Positions 42,702-52,084 of a stretch of 64,000 nucleotides of DNA are shown here, piece by piece (the stretch's first letter is position 1; each line of letters opens with the position of its first letter). The stretch is from CAZCAC01 sp964496575. Lineage in GTDB: Bacteria; Planctomycetota; UBA1135; GCA-002686595. The notes beneath the pieces were generated by a model. That model was not told where the DNA came from, ran no database searches, and worked only from the letters and a program-made list of their open reading frames with translations. Location of the stretch: positions 1 to 64,000 of the forward strand of contig CAZCAC010000028.1 of the NCBI GenBank assembly GCA_964496575.1. The letters are read 5' to 3'. Made by a program: the position numbers and the translations under genes.

Positions 42702-43658
42702 TCAACTCCAGAGGACTTGGGGCACGACCTTCTTCGGGTCGGTGCCGGACAGGAAGCGTCCGATTACCACGGCCAGGGCCGGGGAGAGCTGGAAGAGGTC
42801 GGCGCCGTCCCCGTCCTGCAGCGTGCGGAGGATCTGGCGCGAGGTTGCGGGGGCGAGGAAGTCCAGCTCCGAGAGGTCGACCATGTCCCCCTCGTCGAAG
42901 TCGACGCGGTAGGCGCCGAAGCGCAGGGTGATCCGGGCCCCCTGACCGGGCTGGCTCTCCATCTTCATCCCCTCGGCCAGTGCGGCCGCGCGGGCCAGTC
43001 CGTCGTGGCGGGGAGAGGCGAGGTGTTTTTCGGAGATCTCCCGGGCGCGGAAGCCCTGCCCCTCGTCGGTCACCGTCACGATCACCTCGCGGCCGTCGAT
43101 GAGTCCCTCGACGGTCACTCGTCCCTCGCCCTCGGGGTAGGCGTGCTCGATGGCGTTCTCGAGCAGCTCACTCACGGCGGTGACGATTCTCGCCCGACAG
43201 CTGGGACCGACCCCGACGCGCAGGGCGAAGGAGCCGAGGTCGCGAGCACAGCGGGCGACCAGGTTCTCCCGGGTGAGGTAGCTGGCGTGGAAGCTCTCCG
43301 GTGCCCTCGGGTCCGGCTCCTCGATCGCCCGGACGAGATCCTCCAGCCGGAAGGGCTTGGGGAGGTACTCGTGGGCGCCGAGGCGCATCGCCTCCCGGCA
43401 ATCCTCCAGCGACGGGGCGGCGGTCACCACCACCGCGCGGGGCGGCGGGCCCGGTCGTCCGAGCGCTCGGAGCAGGTCGAACCCGGACGAGGCGCCCAGG
43501 TGCTGTTCGATCACCAGCACGTCGGGCCGAGGGTGCGAGAGGGCATCCTCCACCGAGACGGCGACTCGCAGGGAGTGGCCTCTCGACTCGAGAGCGGACG
43601 CGACCGCGATCGCGATCACCGGCTCTCTTTCGACGATCAGAACATCCATCTCATTCAT
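42702..43658 (-). CDS. Pseudo-receiver fused to RsbW-like GHKL ATPase domain
   Basis: The 318-residue product has a CheY-like fold (1-115) in which the phospho-acceptor Asp is Glu51 ('LVIEQHLG') and the acidic pair is E10-R11. The switch Thr79 and Lys101 remain. Residues 135-247 form a GHKL domain of the anti-sigma/serine kinase type, with N box 'SELLENAIEHA' (163-173), 'VTDEGQGF' (196-203) and 'HDGLARAAALAEGM'. A C-terminal 70 residues are unlike known domains. It overlaps the upstream pseudokinase gene by eight bases. A partner-switching role (binding a sigma factor or kinase) is an inference. Confidence 0.8.
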   Translation of the reverse strand: MNEMDVLIVEREPVIAIAVASALESRGHSLRVAVSVEDALSHPRPDVLVIEQHLGASSGFDLLRALGRPGPPPRAVVVTAAPSLEDCREAMRLGAHEYLPKPFRLEDLVRAIEEPDPRAPESFHASYLTRENLVARCARDLGSFALRVGVGPSCRARIVTAVSELLENAIEHAYPEGEGRVTVEGLIDGREVIVTVTDEGQGFRAREISEKHLASPRHDGLARAAALAEGMKMESQPGQGARITLRFGAYRVDFDEGDMVDLSELDFLAPATSRQILRTLQDGDGADLFQLSPALAVVIGRFLSGTDPKKVVPQVLWS

Positions 43659-44379
43659 CCCCTCTGCGGGTGGCTTCCAGGGGCAGGCGAACGGTGACCT
43701 GCAGAGCCCCCGAGGGAGTCAGGTGGGTGTCGACGTCACCGCCGAGGCGTTCGAGCTCGCGCTGGGCGAAGACCAGGACCAGCGAAGCGTCGTCGGGCCG
43801 CGACACGTCGGGAGCGGTGTCGGGCTCGACGTGCACCTCGCACAGGAGGGTGAAAGTCGCGTATCCCCCGTCCGCCGCGACCCGCAGCAGCGCCTGGTCG
43901 GCGGTGGAGACGTTCGCGGTGATCAGGTAGCCGAGACAGCGGGAGAAGAGCGGGCCGTCGGTGCGGACGAACTCCCGGTGTCCTTCGATCGCCAGCTGGA
44001 CCTGGGCGGCGATGTGCGGTGGCAGCGCGCGGTGTGCGGCGCGCACGAGCTCCTCGAGGTTGCACTCCTGCAGGTGCAGCTCCGGCGGCAGCGCGAAGTC
44101 GATCAGGGCGTTGACGTTTCGACCCACCCGGACGACCTCCTGCAGAGCGTCCTCGAGGAGGTCGAAGGGGGGGCCGTCCCCGTGGTGCCCCCTGGCCAGA
44201 GTCTCCATCGCGGCTCGCAGGGCGGCGAGCGGGGCGTCGATCTCGTCACGGACGGCGGCCTTCATCTCTCGGCCGCCGCTCGCGAGAGCGTCGGGACGGT
44301 CGGTGGTCCTGGTTCCAGGGGGATTCATCGAGGGTGCTGAGCGGATAGGCGGGGCCACCGGCCACACGCCGGGGGACAT
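43651..44379 (-). CDS. Degenerate histidine-kinase-like protein lacking the phospho-acceptor His
   Basis: The 242-residue product has a DHp-like helix 'AVRDEIDAPLAALRAAMETL' in which the H of the H-E-I-x-x-P-L box is Asp45. A weak ATPase-like part follows ('LGYLITANVSTADQALLRVA', 'LVFAQRELERLGGDVDTHL') without recognisable G1 or G2 glycine boxes. It looks like a pseudokinase. ATG 44379 is used; internal ATGs at residues 18 and 39 are possible, since the first 35 residues look non-helical. It heads the basal-body operon and overlaps the next gene. Confidence 0.7.
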   Translation of the reverse strand: MSPGVWPVAPPIRSAPSMNPPGTRTTDRPDALASGGREMKAAVRDEIDAPLAALRAAMETLARGHHGDGPPFDLLEDALQEVVRVGRNVNALIDFALPPELHLQECNLEELVRAAHRALPPHIAAQVQLAIEGHREFVRTDGPLFSRCLGYLITANVSTADQALLRVAADGGYATFTLLCEVHVEPDTAPDVSRPDDASLVLVFAQRELERLGGDVDTHLTPSGALQVTVRLPLEATRRGDE

Positions 44380-44578
44380 GCACGCTTTTCGACCCTCCCC
44401 GACCGATCGCTTGATGATCCAGGTGCTCGGTCCTGCACTTTTTTCCGACAGAGCCCCCTCGCGGGCCTACCTCGGGTGCTTTCTTCCCTCACGACGCCGA
44501 CAACGCCTGTCGTTTTCTTCAACACCTCGCCGCGGCGAGAGTGGGGGGACCGGGGGGAGCGCCGCTCCCCGTCGAGGG
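44380..44578. other. Intergenic region with hairpin after the second NtrC gene
   Basis: 199 bases between two minus-strand genes. It holds a hairpin at 44554-44570 just after the NtrC-type stop. A T/A-rich stretch near 44439-44446 may belong to the promoter of the basal-body operon, but I see no convincing -10/-35 or sigma-54 pattern. Confidence 0.45.
44554..44570 (-). terminator. Hairpin downstream of second NtrC-type gene
   Basis: A GGGGAGC/GCTCCCC stem with a three-base loop, eight bases after the stop codon. It is short and has no U tract, so its terminator function is tentative. Confidence 0.4.
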
Positions 44579-45940
<1,362 letters not shown>

Positions 45941-46254
45941 GAGCGGCTGAGGCCGGGGAGGAACCTCGTCCTTGTGCTTCGGCCGGGAGTCCCGTGAACC
46001 TCCGGGTGCCCCGGTCAGGGAGAGCTCCTGGCCCCGCATTCGGGACGAGAAAGCCCCATCTCTTCGTCCAGCAGGGCGATTCCCCGTAGCGGAGCGGACC
46101 CCGCTCCGTGCCGGGAGAGCAAAGAAGGATCCGCCCGGACTCAGGCTCCGCTCGGGGGCACCGAGAACAGACGCGTCCGGCGAGAAACCCCCGGGTGGAA
46201 CGGCGGGCAACCTCATAGCGATTACCTAGAGACCGAACTCAAGGAGAGCCAATC
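45941..46254. other. 314-bp divergent region between NtrC-type gene and flagellin
   Basis: It must carry the promoters of both genes. No sigma-54 consensus and no good GCCGATAA element is present. The strongest visible signal is the AAGGAGA ribosome-binding site at 46240-46246, nine bases before the flagellin ATG. Confidence 0.5.
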
Positions 46255-47082
46255 ATGGGCTTGAGAGTAAACACCAACATTGCCTCACTGACCGCGCAGC
46301 GGAACTTGCACGCGGTCACGGCCCGACTGGCCGGGAACTTCTCCCGGCTCTCGTCCGGCCTTCGAATCGCCACGGCTGCGGATGACGCGGCGGGGCTCGC
46401 GATCTCGGAGCGCATGCGCTCCCAGATCCGCTCCCTCCGCGCCGCGACCCGCAACGCTCAGGACGGTATCTCACTGGTGCAGACCGCCGAGGGGGCGCTG
46501 AACGAAGTCAGCAACATCCTCGGCCGGATGCGCGAGCTGGTCGTCCAGGCTGCCAACGGGACGCTCAGCACCGCCGACCGCACGACCATCAACACGGAGG
46601 TCATCGCGCTTCAATCGGAGATCGATCGGATTGCGACGACTACCGAGTTCAACGGTATCCTCCTGCTCGACGGTACCAACGCCACGGTGGACATCCAGTC
46701 CGGTATCAACTCCGGTGAGGTGATCACGGTGACCCTGGATGACATCCAGACCGCGACGCTCGGCATCGACGCCGCAAACGTCAACACCACCACCGCGGCC
46801 AACTCATCGGCCTCAATGGCCCTGCTGGACACCGCGATCGGATCGGTCAACACGGCTCGAGGCAACCTCGGGGCTTCACAGAACCGGCTCCAGAGTGCCG
46901 TCAAGTCGATCATGAACAGCACCGAAAACCTCTCCGCTGCCGAGAGCCGCATCCGGGACGTCGACGTCGCCGACGAGACGGCCGACCTCACGCGGAACTC
47001 GATTCTCCAACAGGCTGCAACGGCTGTCCTCCAGCAAGCCAACACGCAGCCCCAGATTGCTCTATCACTGCTCCAAGGATAG
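46255..47082 (+). CDS. fliC: Flagellin A, short D0/D1 type
   Basis: This is a filament subunit. The 275-residue product has the N-terminal D0/D1 signature ('MGLRVNTNIASLTAQRNLHA', 'LSSGLRIATAADDAAGLAIS', 'DGISLVQTAEGALNEVSNIL'). Its C-terminus is 'ENLSAAESRIRDVDVADETA' followed by 'LQQANTQPQIALSLLQ'. There is almost no variable D2/D3 domain between them. Ser, Thr and Asn residues in the short centre could be glycosylation sites. A strong AAGGAGA site lies upstream. It is paralogous to the next gene. Confidence 0.96.
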   Translation: MGLRVNTNIASLTAQRNLHAVTARLAGNFSRLSSGLRIATAADDAAGLAISERMRSQIRSLRAATRNAQDGISLVQTAEGALNEVSNILGRMRELVVQAANGTLSTADRTTINTEVIALQSEIDRIATTTEFNGILLLDGTNATVDIQSGINSGEVITVTLDDIQTATLGIDAANVNTTTAANSSASMALLDTAIGSVNTARGNLGASQNRLQSAVKSIMNSTENLSAAESRIRDVDVADETADLTRNSILQQAATAVLQQANTQPQIALSLLQG

Positions 47083-47116
47083 ATGGAGATCGGCCTCTAG
47101 CGCCGAATCGCTGAGG

Positions 47117-47144
47117 GGGAGGGTCGTCGCAAGGCGATCCTCCC
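47117..47144 (+). terminator. Hairpin after flagellin A
   Basis: A ten-pair stem with one G-T pair (47117-47126 with 47135-47144) and an eight-base loop, 34 bases after the flagellin stop. It is followed by ATTACC rather than a T run. Confidence 0.5.
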
Positions 47145-47150
47145 ATTACC

Positions 47151-47170
47151 AGCGAATTGGAGCGAATTGG
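47151..47170. repeat. Tandem 10-bp repeat AGCGAATTGG
   Basis: Two exact adjacent copies. AACGGAACGG follows directly. It lies between the flagellin A hairpin and the flagellin B promoter region, so it could be a regulator site. Confidence 0.6.
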
Positions 47171-47256
47171 AACGGAACGGGGAGAGATGACAATCAGCGA
47201 ATCATCTGGCCAGAGGTGATTGCGCGCGCTCTTTGACCACAGAACAGCCGCTCGAG

Positions 47257-47278
47257 GCAGCCTGGAGACGCAGGCTGC
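47257..47278. promoter_or_regulatory. Perfect 8-bp hairpin upstream of flagellin B
   Basis: GCAGCCTG (47257-47264), loop GAGACG, CAGGCTGC (47271-47278). It is about 180 bases before the flagellin B start. It may be an mRNA structure or a binding site. Confidence 0.4.
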
Positions 47279-47458
47279 GTGAGGGGCATGCAGTACATCC
47301 GTCAAGTCCGGTTCCGGAAGGGAATCCGATAGCACCCATACGTTCACATCGTGCCATTTATGGACGTAGGGAGATCCGAAGGAACCGAAGGAGTGAGATC
47401 GGCTGGCGGATCAGGGTGCGACCATAACTCTTGAATCCAATCCAAGGAACGATAGAAG

Positions 47459-48274
47459 ATGGGACTTCGAGTCAATACCAATATCGCGTCTCTCACGTCT
47501 CAGCGCAACCTGGCTGTGATCACAGGACGCCTCCAAGGGAACTTCGCTCGCCTGTCGTCAGGCATGCGAATCTCCACTGCAGCCGATGATGCGGCGGGTC
47601 TGGGCATCTCCGAAAAGATGCGTTCACAGATCCGTTCCTTTTCGTCTGCCGGGCGAAACGCCCAGGACGGCATCTCGCTGGTGCAAACCGCCGAGGGTGC
47701 GCTGAATGAAGTCAGCAACATCCTGAACCGGATGCGTGAGCTCTCCGTGCAAGGGGCCAACGGTACGCTGAGTACCGCCGACCGTGCCACGATCAACACC
47801 GAGTTCACGGCACTGACCTCCGAGATCGAGCGTATCGCCGATCAGACCACTTTCAACGGAATCAGCCTGTTGAACGCGGCAGCCACCGCGGACATCCAGG
47901 TTGGCATCAACTCCGGCGAGGTGATCGCGGTCACCATGACCGACATGCAGACCGCCGCGCTGGCGATCAACGGCCTGGACACCACCACGGCTGCCAACGC
48001 GAGCACCGCCTTGGCTGCGCTCGATACGGCGATCGGAAGCGTGAACACCCAGCGGGGATCGCTCGGCGCCGACCAGAACCGCCTGCAGAGTGCCTACGCA
48101 TCGATTCTGAACGTGCACGAGAACCTCTCCGCCGCGGAGAGTCGCATTCGTGACGTGGACGTGGCGTACGAGACGGCCGACCTGACCAGGAACTCGATCC
48201 TGCAGCAGGCCGCGACTGCCGTTCTGGCGCAGGCCAACACGCAGCCGCAGCTCGCGCTGAGCTTGCTCGGCTAG
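47459..48274 (+). CDS. fliC: Flagellin B, short D0/D1 type
   Basis: The 271-residue product is a close paralogue of the preceding flagellin ('MGLRVNTNIASLTSQRNLAV', 'LSSGMRISTAADDAAGLGIS', 'ENLSAAESRIRDVDVAYETA'). Its C-terminus is 'AQANTQPQLALSLLG', one residue shorter than in flagellin A. Differences cluster in the middle (residues 140-190). AAGGAA lies upstream. Two flagellins may form segments of a mixed filament or be differently regulated. It is followed by a clear terminator. Confidence 0.96.
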   Translation: MGLRVNTNIASLTSQRNLAVITGRLQGNFARLSSGMRISTAADDAAGLGISEKMRSQIRSFSSAGRNAQDGISLVQTAEGALNEVSNILNRMRELSVQGANGTLSTADRATINTEFTALTSEIERIADQTTFNGISLLNAAATADIQVGINSGEVIAVTMTDMQTAALAINGLDTTTAANASTALAALDTAIGSVNTQRGSLGADQNRLQSAYASILNVHENLSAAESRIRDVDVAYETADLTRNSILQQAATAVLAQANTQPQLALSLLG

Positions 48275-48284
48275 TGAGTCACGG

Positions 48285-48304
48285 GGGGCGCCATTCGGCG
48301 CCCC
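48285..48304 (+). repeat. Perfect 8-bp hairpin after flagellin B
   Basis: GGGGCGCC (48285-48292), loop ATTC, GGCGCCCC (48297-48304), ten bases after the stop. It may protect the flagellin mRNA 3' end upstream of the next terminator. Confidence 0.5.
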
Positions 48305-48323
48305 ATCCTGATCATCACGAAGA

Positions 48324-48351
48324 GGGGCTCCGTCTGCATGGAGTCCCTTTT
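48324..48351 (+). terminator. Intrinsic terminator of flagellin B
   Basis: GGGGCTCC (48324-48331) pairs with GGAGTCCC (48340-48347, one G-T pair) around an eight-base loop, followed by TTTT at 48348-48351. Confidence 0.75.
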
Positions 48352-48454
48352 CCCCACTTGTAAGCCAGAGGGGCCGGGAACGGCGGAAAAGTTTTCCACG
48401 GCTCGGAAATGCGATCAGCTCGGTTCAGCCCTGAGATCTTCGCTTGGTCGCGGC

Positions 48455-48482
48455 TAACGCCCACCCCTGAGGCGCCCGATAA
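48455..48482 (+). promoter_or_regulatory. Sigma-28-like promoter of fliD-fliS
   Basis: TAAC (48455-48458), 16 bases, CCCGATAA (48475-48482). The -10 matches the FliA consensus in seven of eight bases, and the spacing is one above the ideal. The predicted start is near 48490, 37 bases before fliD. Confidence 0.55.
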
Positions 48483-48526
48483 CAGCAACAGTATCTCCTC
48501 GGGGACAATCACAGAGAAGTAGTGTC

Positions 48527-50026
48527 ATGATAAGTTTCGGCGGACTCGCCAGCGGGCTCGACACCGCAGCCATCATCCAGGCACTGGTCGGCGTGGAGCG
48601 TGCTCCGATCAACCTGATGGAGAGCCAGAAGGCGATCGCGAACGCCAAGCTGGAGCTCATCGGGACCTTCAAGGGTTATGTCCAGGCCCTGCAGACAGCG
48701 GCGGCCGACCTGCGCACGCCGGACGAGTTCAACGCCTTCACCGTCACCCCGAGCAAGGAGAACGTCGCTACCTTCAGTGCCAGCGGCTCCGCCGAGGCGG
48801 GGTCCCACACCCTGACCGTTCTCTCGCTGGCCCAGGCCGACCGCTGGGCGTTCGACGGCGTTCTCGATCCCGACACCGACCTAGCCGGCGCCGATGGCGA
48901 GCAGCTCGACTTCACCGTCAACGGCACCGCTTACTCGATCGCGGTCAACCAGGCGAGCTCGAGCCTCAACGACATCGCCGATGAGATCAACGCGCTGGCA
49001 GGCGACGATGTCACCGCGTCGGTGGTGAACGTGGGAACCGACTCCGCCCCCGACTACCAGTTGGTGCTGGCCTCCGACGATACAGGCGAAGACAACCGGA
49101 TCACCGGCATCACCAGTACCATCGCCGGCTTGACCATAGACGGCACCGGCCCCGACGGAGACGGCGTGGCCCAGAGCTCCAACAACATCACCGTTGGTAC
49201 CAACGCCCAGGCGATCATCGACGGCTTGACCGTGGAGCGGACCACGAACGAGTTCACTGACGTCATCGAGGGGGTCACCATCAACCTCGAGGCCGCGGAC
49301 CCGGCAGAGGAGATCAGCTTCACCGTGGCCGCCGATACGGAGACCATCAAAGGGAAGCTGAACACCTTCGTCGACGCCTACAACGAGATCATCAACTTCA
49401 TCAACCAGCAGAACGAGTACTCCGAGGACGGCGGCGCCGGTGGCGAGCTCTTCGGCGATTCCCTGCTGCGCAGCGTGAAGCGCTCGATCGACTCCGCGCT
49501 GTTCGGGGTGGACCTCGCGACCGTTCAGGGCGACAGCGAAGGCTACTCGACACTCAGCCTGGTCGGGATCAAGACCTCCAGCGACGGCACCATGTCGATC
49601 GACGACACGATTCTCGACGCCAAGATGGCCGAGGATATGGACGCGTTCGCCGACCTGTTCGTCGACACCGATGGATTCGACAACGGTGGTGCTGCCGAGG
49701 GAACCCCGGAGTACTACATCGACACCACGGCCGACACCGGCTTGGCGGACAAGCTGTACCGAGAGATCGACCGGATGTTCGGCTCCTACACCGGTCCGAC
49801 CGGCACCTTCGAGGCGCTCTTCGACGCGCGCACGACCTCGATCAACAGCCGGATCGATTCCCTGACCGACCAGATCGAAGCCAAGGAAGTCTACCTCGCG
49901 GCCTTCGAGCAGAATCTCATCGATCGATACGCAGCGCTCGAATCGCTGATGGGGCAGCTCAACGCCCAGGGCGCCGCCCTGACCAATGGCCTGGCCGGAC
50001 TTACCGGCAACAACAACAGCAATTGA
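48527..50026 (+). CDS. fliD: Filament cap protein FliD (HAP2)
   Basis: FliD caps the filament and folds incoming flagellin. The 499-residue product begins 'MISFGGLASGLDTAAIIQAL', followed by 'GTFKGYVQALQTAAADLRT'. The HAP2 N-domain is clear ('AGSHTLTVLSLAQADRWAFD'). The C-terminal coiled-coil domain has 'INSRIDSLTDQIEAKEVYL', 'EQNLIDRYAALESLMGQLN' and a closing Gly/Asn-rich tail. It is followed by fliS in the usual order. Confidence 0.96.
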   Translation: MISFGGLASGLDTAAIIQALVGVERAPINLMESQKAIANAKLELIGTFKGYVQALQTAAADLRTPDEFNAFTVTPSKENVATFSASGSAEAGSHTLTVLSLAQADRWAFDGVLDPDTDLAGADGEQLDFTVNGTAYSIAVNQASSSLNDIADEINALAGDDVTASVVNVGTDSAPDYQLVLASDDTGEDNRITGITSTIAGLTIDGTGPDGDGVAQSSNNITVGTNAQAIIDGLTVERTTNEFTDVIEGVTINLEAADPAEEISFTVAADTETIKGKLNTFVDAYNEIINFINQQNEYSEDGGAGGELFGDSLLRSVKRSIDSALFGVDLATVQGDSEGYSTLSLVGIKTSSDGTMSIDDTILDAKMAEDMDAFADLFVDTDGFDNGGAAEGTPEYYIDTTADTGLADKLYREIDRMFGSYTGPTGTFEALFDARTTSINSRIDSLTDQIEAKEVYLAAFEQNLIDRYAALESLMGQLNAQGAALTNGLAGLTGNNNSN

Positions 50027-50070
50027 CCGAACGATCGGCCCCTCCGGCGATCCTCAGCGATCCTCTCCTC

Positions 50071-50451
50071 ATGAATCAATCAGACGCAGCAGCGGCCTAC
50101 CGCAACGCCACCTTCGAGAACGCTCCGCCGATCAAGATCCTGCGCATGCTCTACGAGGGAGCGATCCGCTTCCTCGAGCGGGCCAAGGGCGAGGAGCCCG
50201 GTGACGACGAGTATCGCCGGCTGATCCGTCGCGCGGACGACATCGTCATCGAGCTGCGGGCCTCGCTCGACCCTGAGCCCAACCCCGAGCTCAGCGCCCA
50301 CCTGGAGAGCCTGTACGTGTACGTCACCGGGGAGCTCGGGCAAGCGATCCTGGAGAGAGACCCGGCTCACCTGGAGAACGCCATCAGGGTCCTCTCCACC
50401 CTGCTCGAGGGCTGGGCCCAGGCGCAGTCGAAGATGCAGGCCGGGGCGTAG
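50071..50451 (+). CDS. fliS: Flagellin export chaperone FliS
   Basis: FliS binds the C-terminus of flagellin in the cytoplasm. The 126-residue product has 'AAAYRNATFENAPPIKILRM', the FliS hallmark 'LRMLYEGAIRFLERAKGE' and 'LESLYVYVTGELGQAILER'. ATG 50071 gives the usual N-terminus; a TTG at 50023 would add 16 residues not typical of the family. It ends three bases before a FliT-like gene. Confidence 0.94.
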   Translation: MNQSDAAAAYRNATFENAPPIKILRMLYEGAIRFLERAKGEEPGDDEYRRLIRRADDIVIELRASLDPEPNPELSAHLESLYVYVTGELGQAILERDPAHLENAIRVLSTLLEGWAQAQSKMQAGA

Positions 50452-50454
50452 CAG

Positions 50455-50826
50455 ATGGCTCTTGCAGAATCGGTCGCGCTGGAGCACGCCATGGGCGAGC
50501 TCCTGTCGGTGATGCGGGAGAGCGCGTCGGGGCCGGAGCAGATCCAGGCAGCCTGGGCGCGCTGCGAGGAAGCCGGTACCGCGTTGAGCGGAGTGATCGA
50601 ACGACGAACTGCGGAGGGGACGGAGGAGGAGCGCGCCGAGTTGCGCCGGGCGCTCGAACAGCTCCTGCGACTGAACGCCGTCGTGCGCCAGACGGTGGTC
50701 GAGGGACAGCAGAGCCTCGCCCGCAACCTGGATCGAACCCGGGAGGCCTCCACGCAGCTGCGCGGCTACGCGCCGGGGGCCTCGCAGAGCTCCAGTCCCG
50801 GGTCCTCGTGCGACCTGGCCGGGTGA
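50455..50826 (+). CDS. FliT-like helical chaperone with repeat-derived C-terminus
   Basis: The 123-residue product has about 100 helical residues ('HAMGELLSVMRESASGPEQ', 'ELRRALEQLLRLNAVVRQT') typical in size of FliT/FlgN chaperones, and its gene follows fliS as fliT often does. Its last 20 or so residues ('GYAPGASQSSSPGSSCDLAG') are encoded by the direct-repeat copy at 50750-50852, so the native C-terminus may have been replaced. Function by position only; no FliT motif is definite. Confidence 0.7.
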   Translation: MALAESVALEHAMGELLSVMRESASGPEQIQAAWARCEEAGTALSGVIERRTAEGTEEERAELRRALEQLLRLNAVVRQTVVEGQQSLARNLDRTREASTQLRGYAPGASQSSSPGSSCDLAG

Positions 50827-50852
50827 GGTCTCGGGCCCGACGGGGGATCAGC
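50750..50852. repeat. Direct repeat, copy A, left of DUF4143 ATPase gene
   Basis: About 103 bases matching copy B (52085-52188) at roughly nine positions in ten, in the same orientation. It includes the end and stop codon of the FliT-like gene. Confidence 0.85.
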
Positions 50853-50860
50853 GCCTGACA

Positions 50861-52015
50861 TCACGGATCCTGGAACAAACCCGCGTAGAGGAGGGACAAG
50901 AACTCCTCCACGGGAAGCCCGTCGACGTTTCCGCTCCTGAAACGTTCCGCTCCTCGGTACACGACGAAGGCGCGCGTGACTCTCCCCTCGTCGATGAACT
51001 CGTTGAGCGTCTTGGCGTACCCCGTTCGCCATCGACGGGAATTCTTGACCTCGATGGCGATCCGCTTCGAGCCCTTCGACCAGATGAAGTCGATCTCCTT
51101 CGAGCCGGGAGTGCTCCAGTACGAAAGCTCGCCGCCGAGCCCCTGGTAGGAGCTCGCCGCGCGGAGCTCGTGGAGGATGTAGCCTTCGAGCAGGGCGCCT
51201 GAATCCGAGTCGGCCAGCGGCTCGTCCACCACGTCGCGAATCGCGCGGACGACGCCGGGGTCGAAGAAGTAGAACTTTGGCTTCGCCTGCTCCCTCACCT
51301 TCGCCCGCGCCTGCCAGGCGGGCAGTAGACAACCGATGAGCGTGCCCTCTAGCGTCTCGAAGAAGCGCTGAACGGTCGTCCGGGCGACGGCGGCGTCCCG
51401 GGAGATCGCGGCCTGGTTGACGACTTGACCGTGCATGAGGGCGGCGACTCTCAGGAAGCGATGGAAGGAGCCGAGGTCCTTGACGAGAGCCTCCTGCTGG
51501 ATCTCCTGGCGCAGATAGGTGTGGACGTGGGCGCGCAGCTTCTCGACCCGGTATCGCGCGTCGGAATAGATGCCCGGCAACGATCCAAATCGAAGGACGG
51601 TCTCGAGATCGAACTCAGGACCCAGCTCCCGGGCAACGAGGGGGAACATGGCGCGCTCGATGACGCGGCCGGCCAGGAGGTTCACGTCGAGCCTCAGGAG
51701 CTTTCGAGCGCTGGATCCGCTGAGCGCGAACTTGTACGCGTCGCCGTGGCGGGAGATGAGATCGTGGACCTCGTTCAGCAGTCCGGGCAGGCGCTGGACC
51801 TCATCGACGACGATCCAGGAACCATGGGACTGAGCTTCGACTCTCTCGCGGAACGTCCTGGCGGAAGCCAGGAGAGGCAGATAGTCCTCCTCGAGGAGGA
51901 GGTTGAACCACAGCGCGTCGCCCAGATGGCGCCGGAACCAGGTCGTCTTCCCGGTCGCGCGCGGCCCGAAGAGGAAGAAGGAGTGGTCGGGTAGGGAGGC
52001 CAAGCGTGTATACAT
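50861..52015 (-). CDS. AAA-family ATPase with DUF4143 domain
   Basis: The 384-residue product has Walker A 'FGPRATGKTT' (17-24), Walker B 'WIVVDEVQRLPG' (68-72) and 'FALSGSSARKLLR' (sensor region). A C-terminal DUF4143 domain has a PD-(D/E)xK-like pattern ('GSKEIDFIWSKGSKRIAIEVKNS'). ATG 52015 is chosen over a TTG at 52036. Such ATPases are spread widely by transfer, usually as solitary genes of uncertain role. It is flanked by direct repeats and lies between two flagellar operons, so it looks like a late insertion. Confidence 0.88.
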   Translation of the reverse strand: MYTRLASLPDHSFFLFGPRATGKTTWFRRHLGDALWFNLLLEEDYLPLLASARTFRERVEAQSHGSWIVVDEVQRLPGLLNEVHDLISRHGDAYKFALSGSSARKLLRLDVNLLAGRVIERAMFPLVARELGPEFDLETVLRFGSLPGIYSDARYRVEKLRAHVHTYLRQEIQQEALVKDLGSFHRFLRVAALMHGQVVNQAAISRDAAVARTTVQRFFETLEGTLIGCLLPAWQARAKVREQAKPKFYFFDPGVVRAIRDVVDEPLADSDSGALLEGYILHELRAASSYQGLGGELSYWSTPGSKEIDFIWSKGSKRIAIEVKNSRRWRTGYAKTLNEFIDEGRVTRAFVVYRGAERFRSGNVDGLPVEEFLSLLYAGLFQDP

Positions 52016-52084
52016 GGCGGGCAGTTTACCATGCAAATTGCCCGCGCGGGGTGCATTCTTGGGGCTATGGTCGACTCGAGGCGT

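Larger units (their letters stand above)
47083..47458. other. 376-bp region between the flagellin genes
   Basis: It is less GC-rich than the surroundings. It contains a hairpin at 47117-47144 (probable end of the first flagellin transcript), a 10-base tandem repeat at 47151-47170, a second perfect hairpin at 47257-47278 and a weak CCGATAG element at 47326-47332. The promoter of the second flagellin must be here. Confidence 0.55.

Noticed and set aside
46081..46254. Sigma-54 or sigma-28 promoter before flagellin A
   Set aside because: Near-matches (for example GGCGAGAA near 46179) have wrong spacing or lack the GG/GC pair.
47302..47332. TCAAG ... TCCGATAG as a sigma-28 promoter for flagellin B
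   Set aside because: The -10 matches only six of eight bases and the spacer is 18 instead of about 15.
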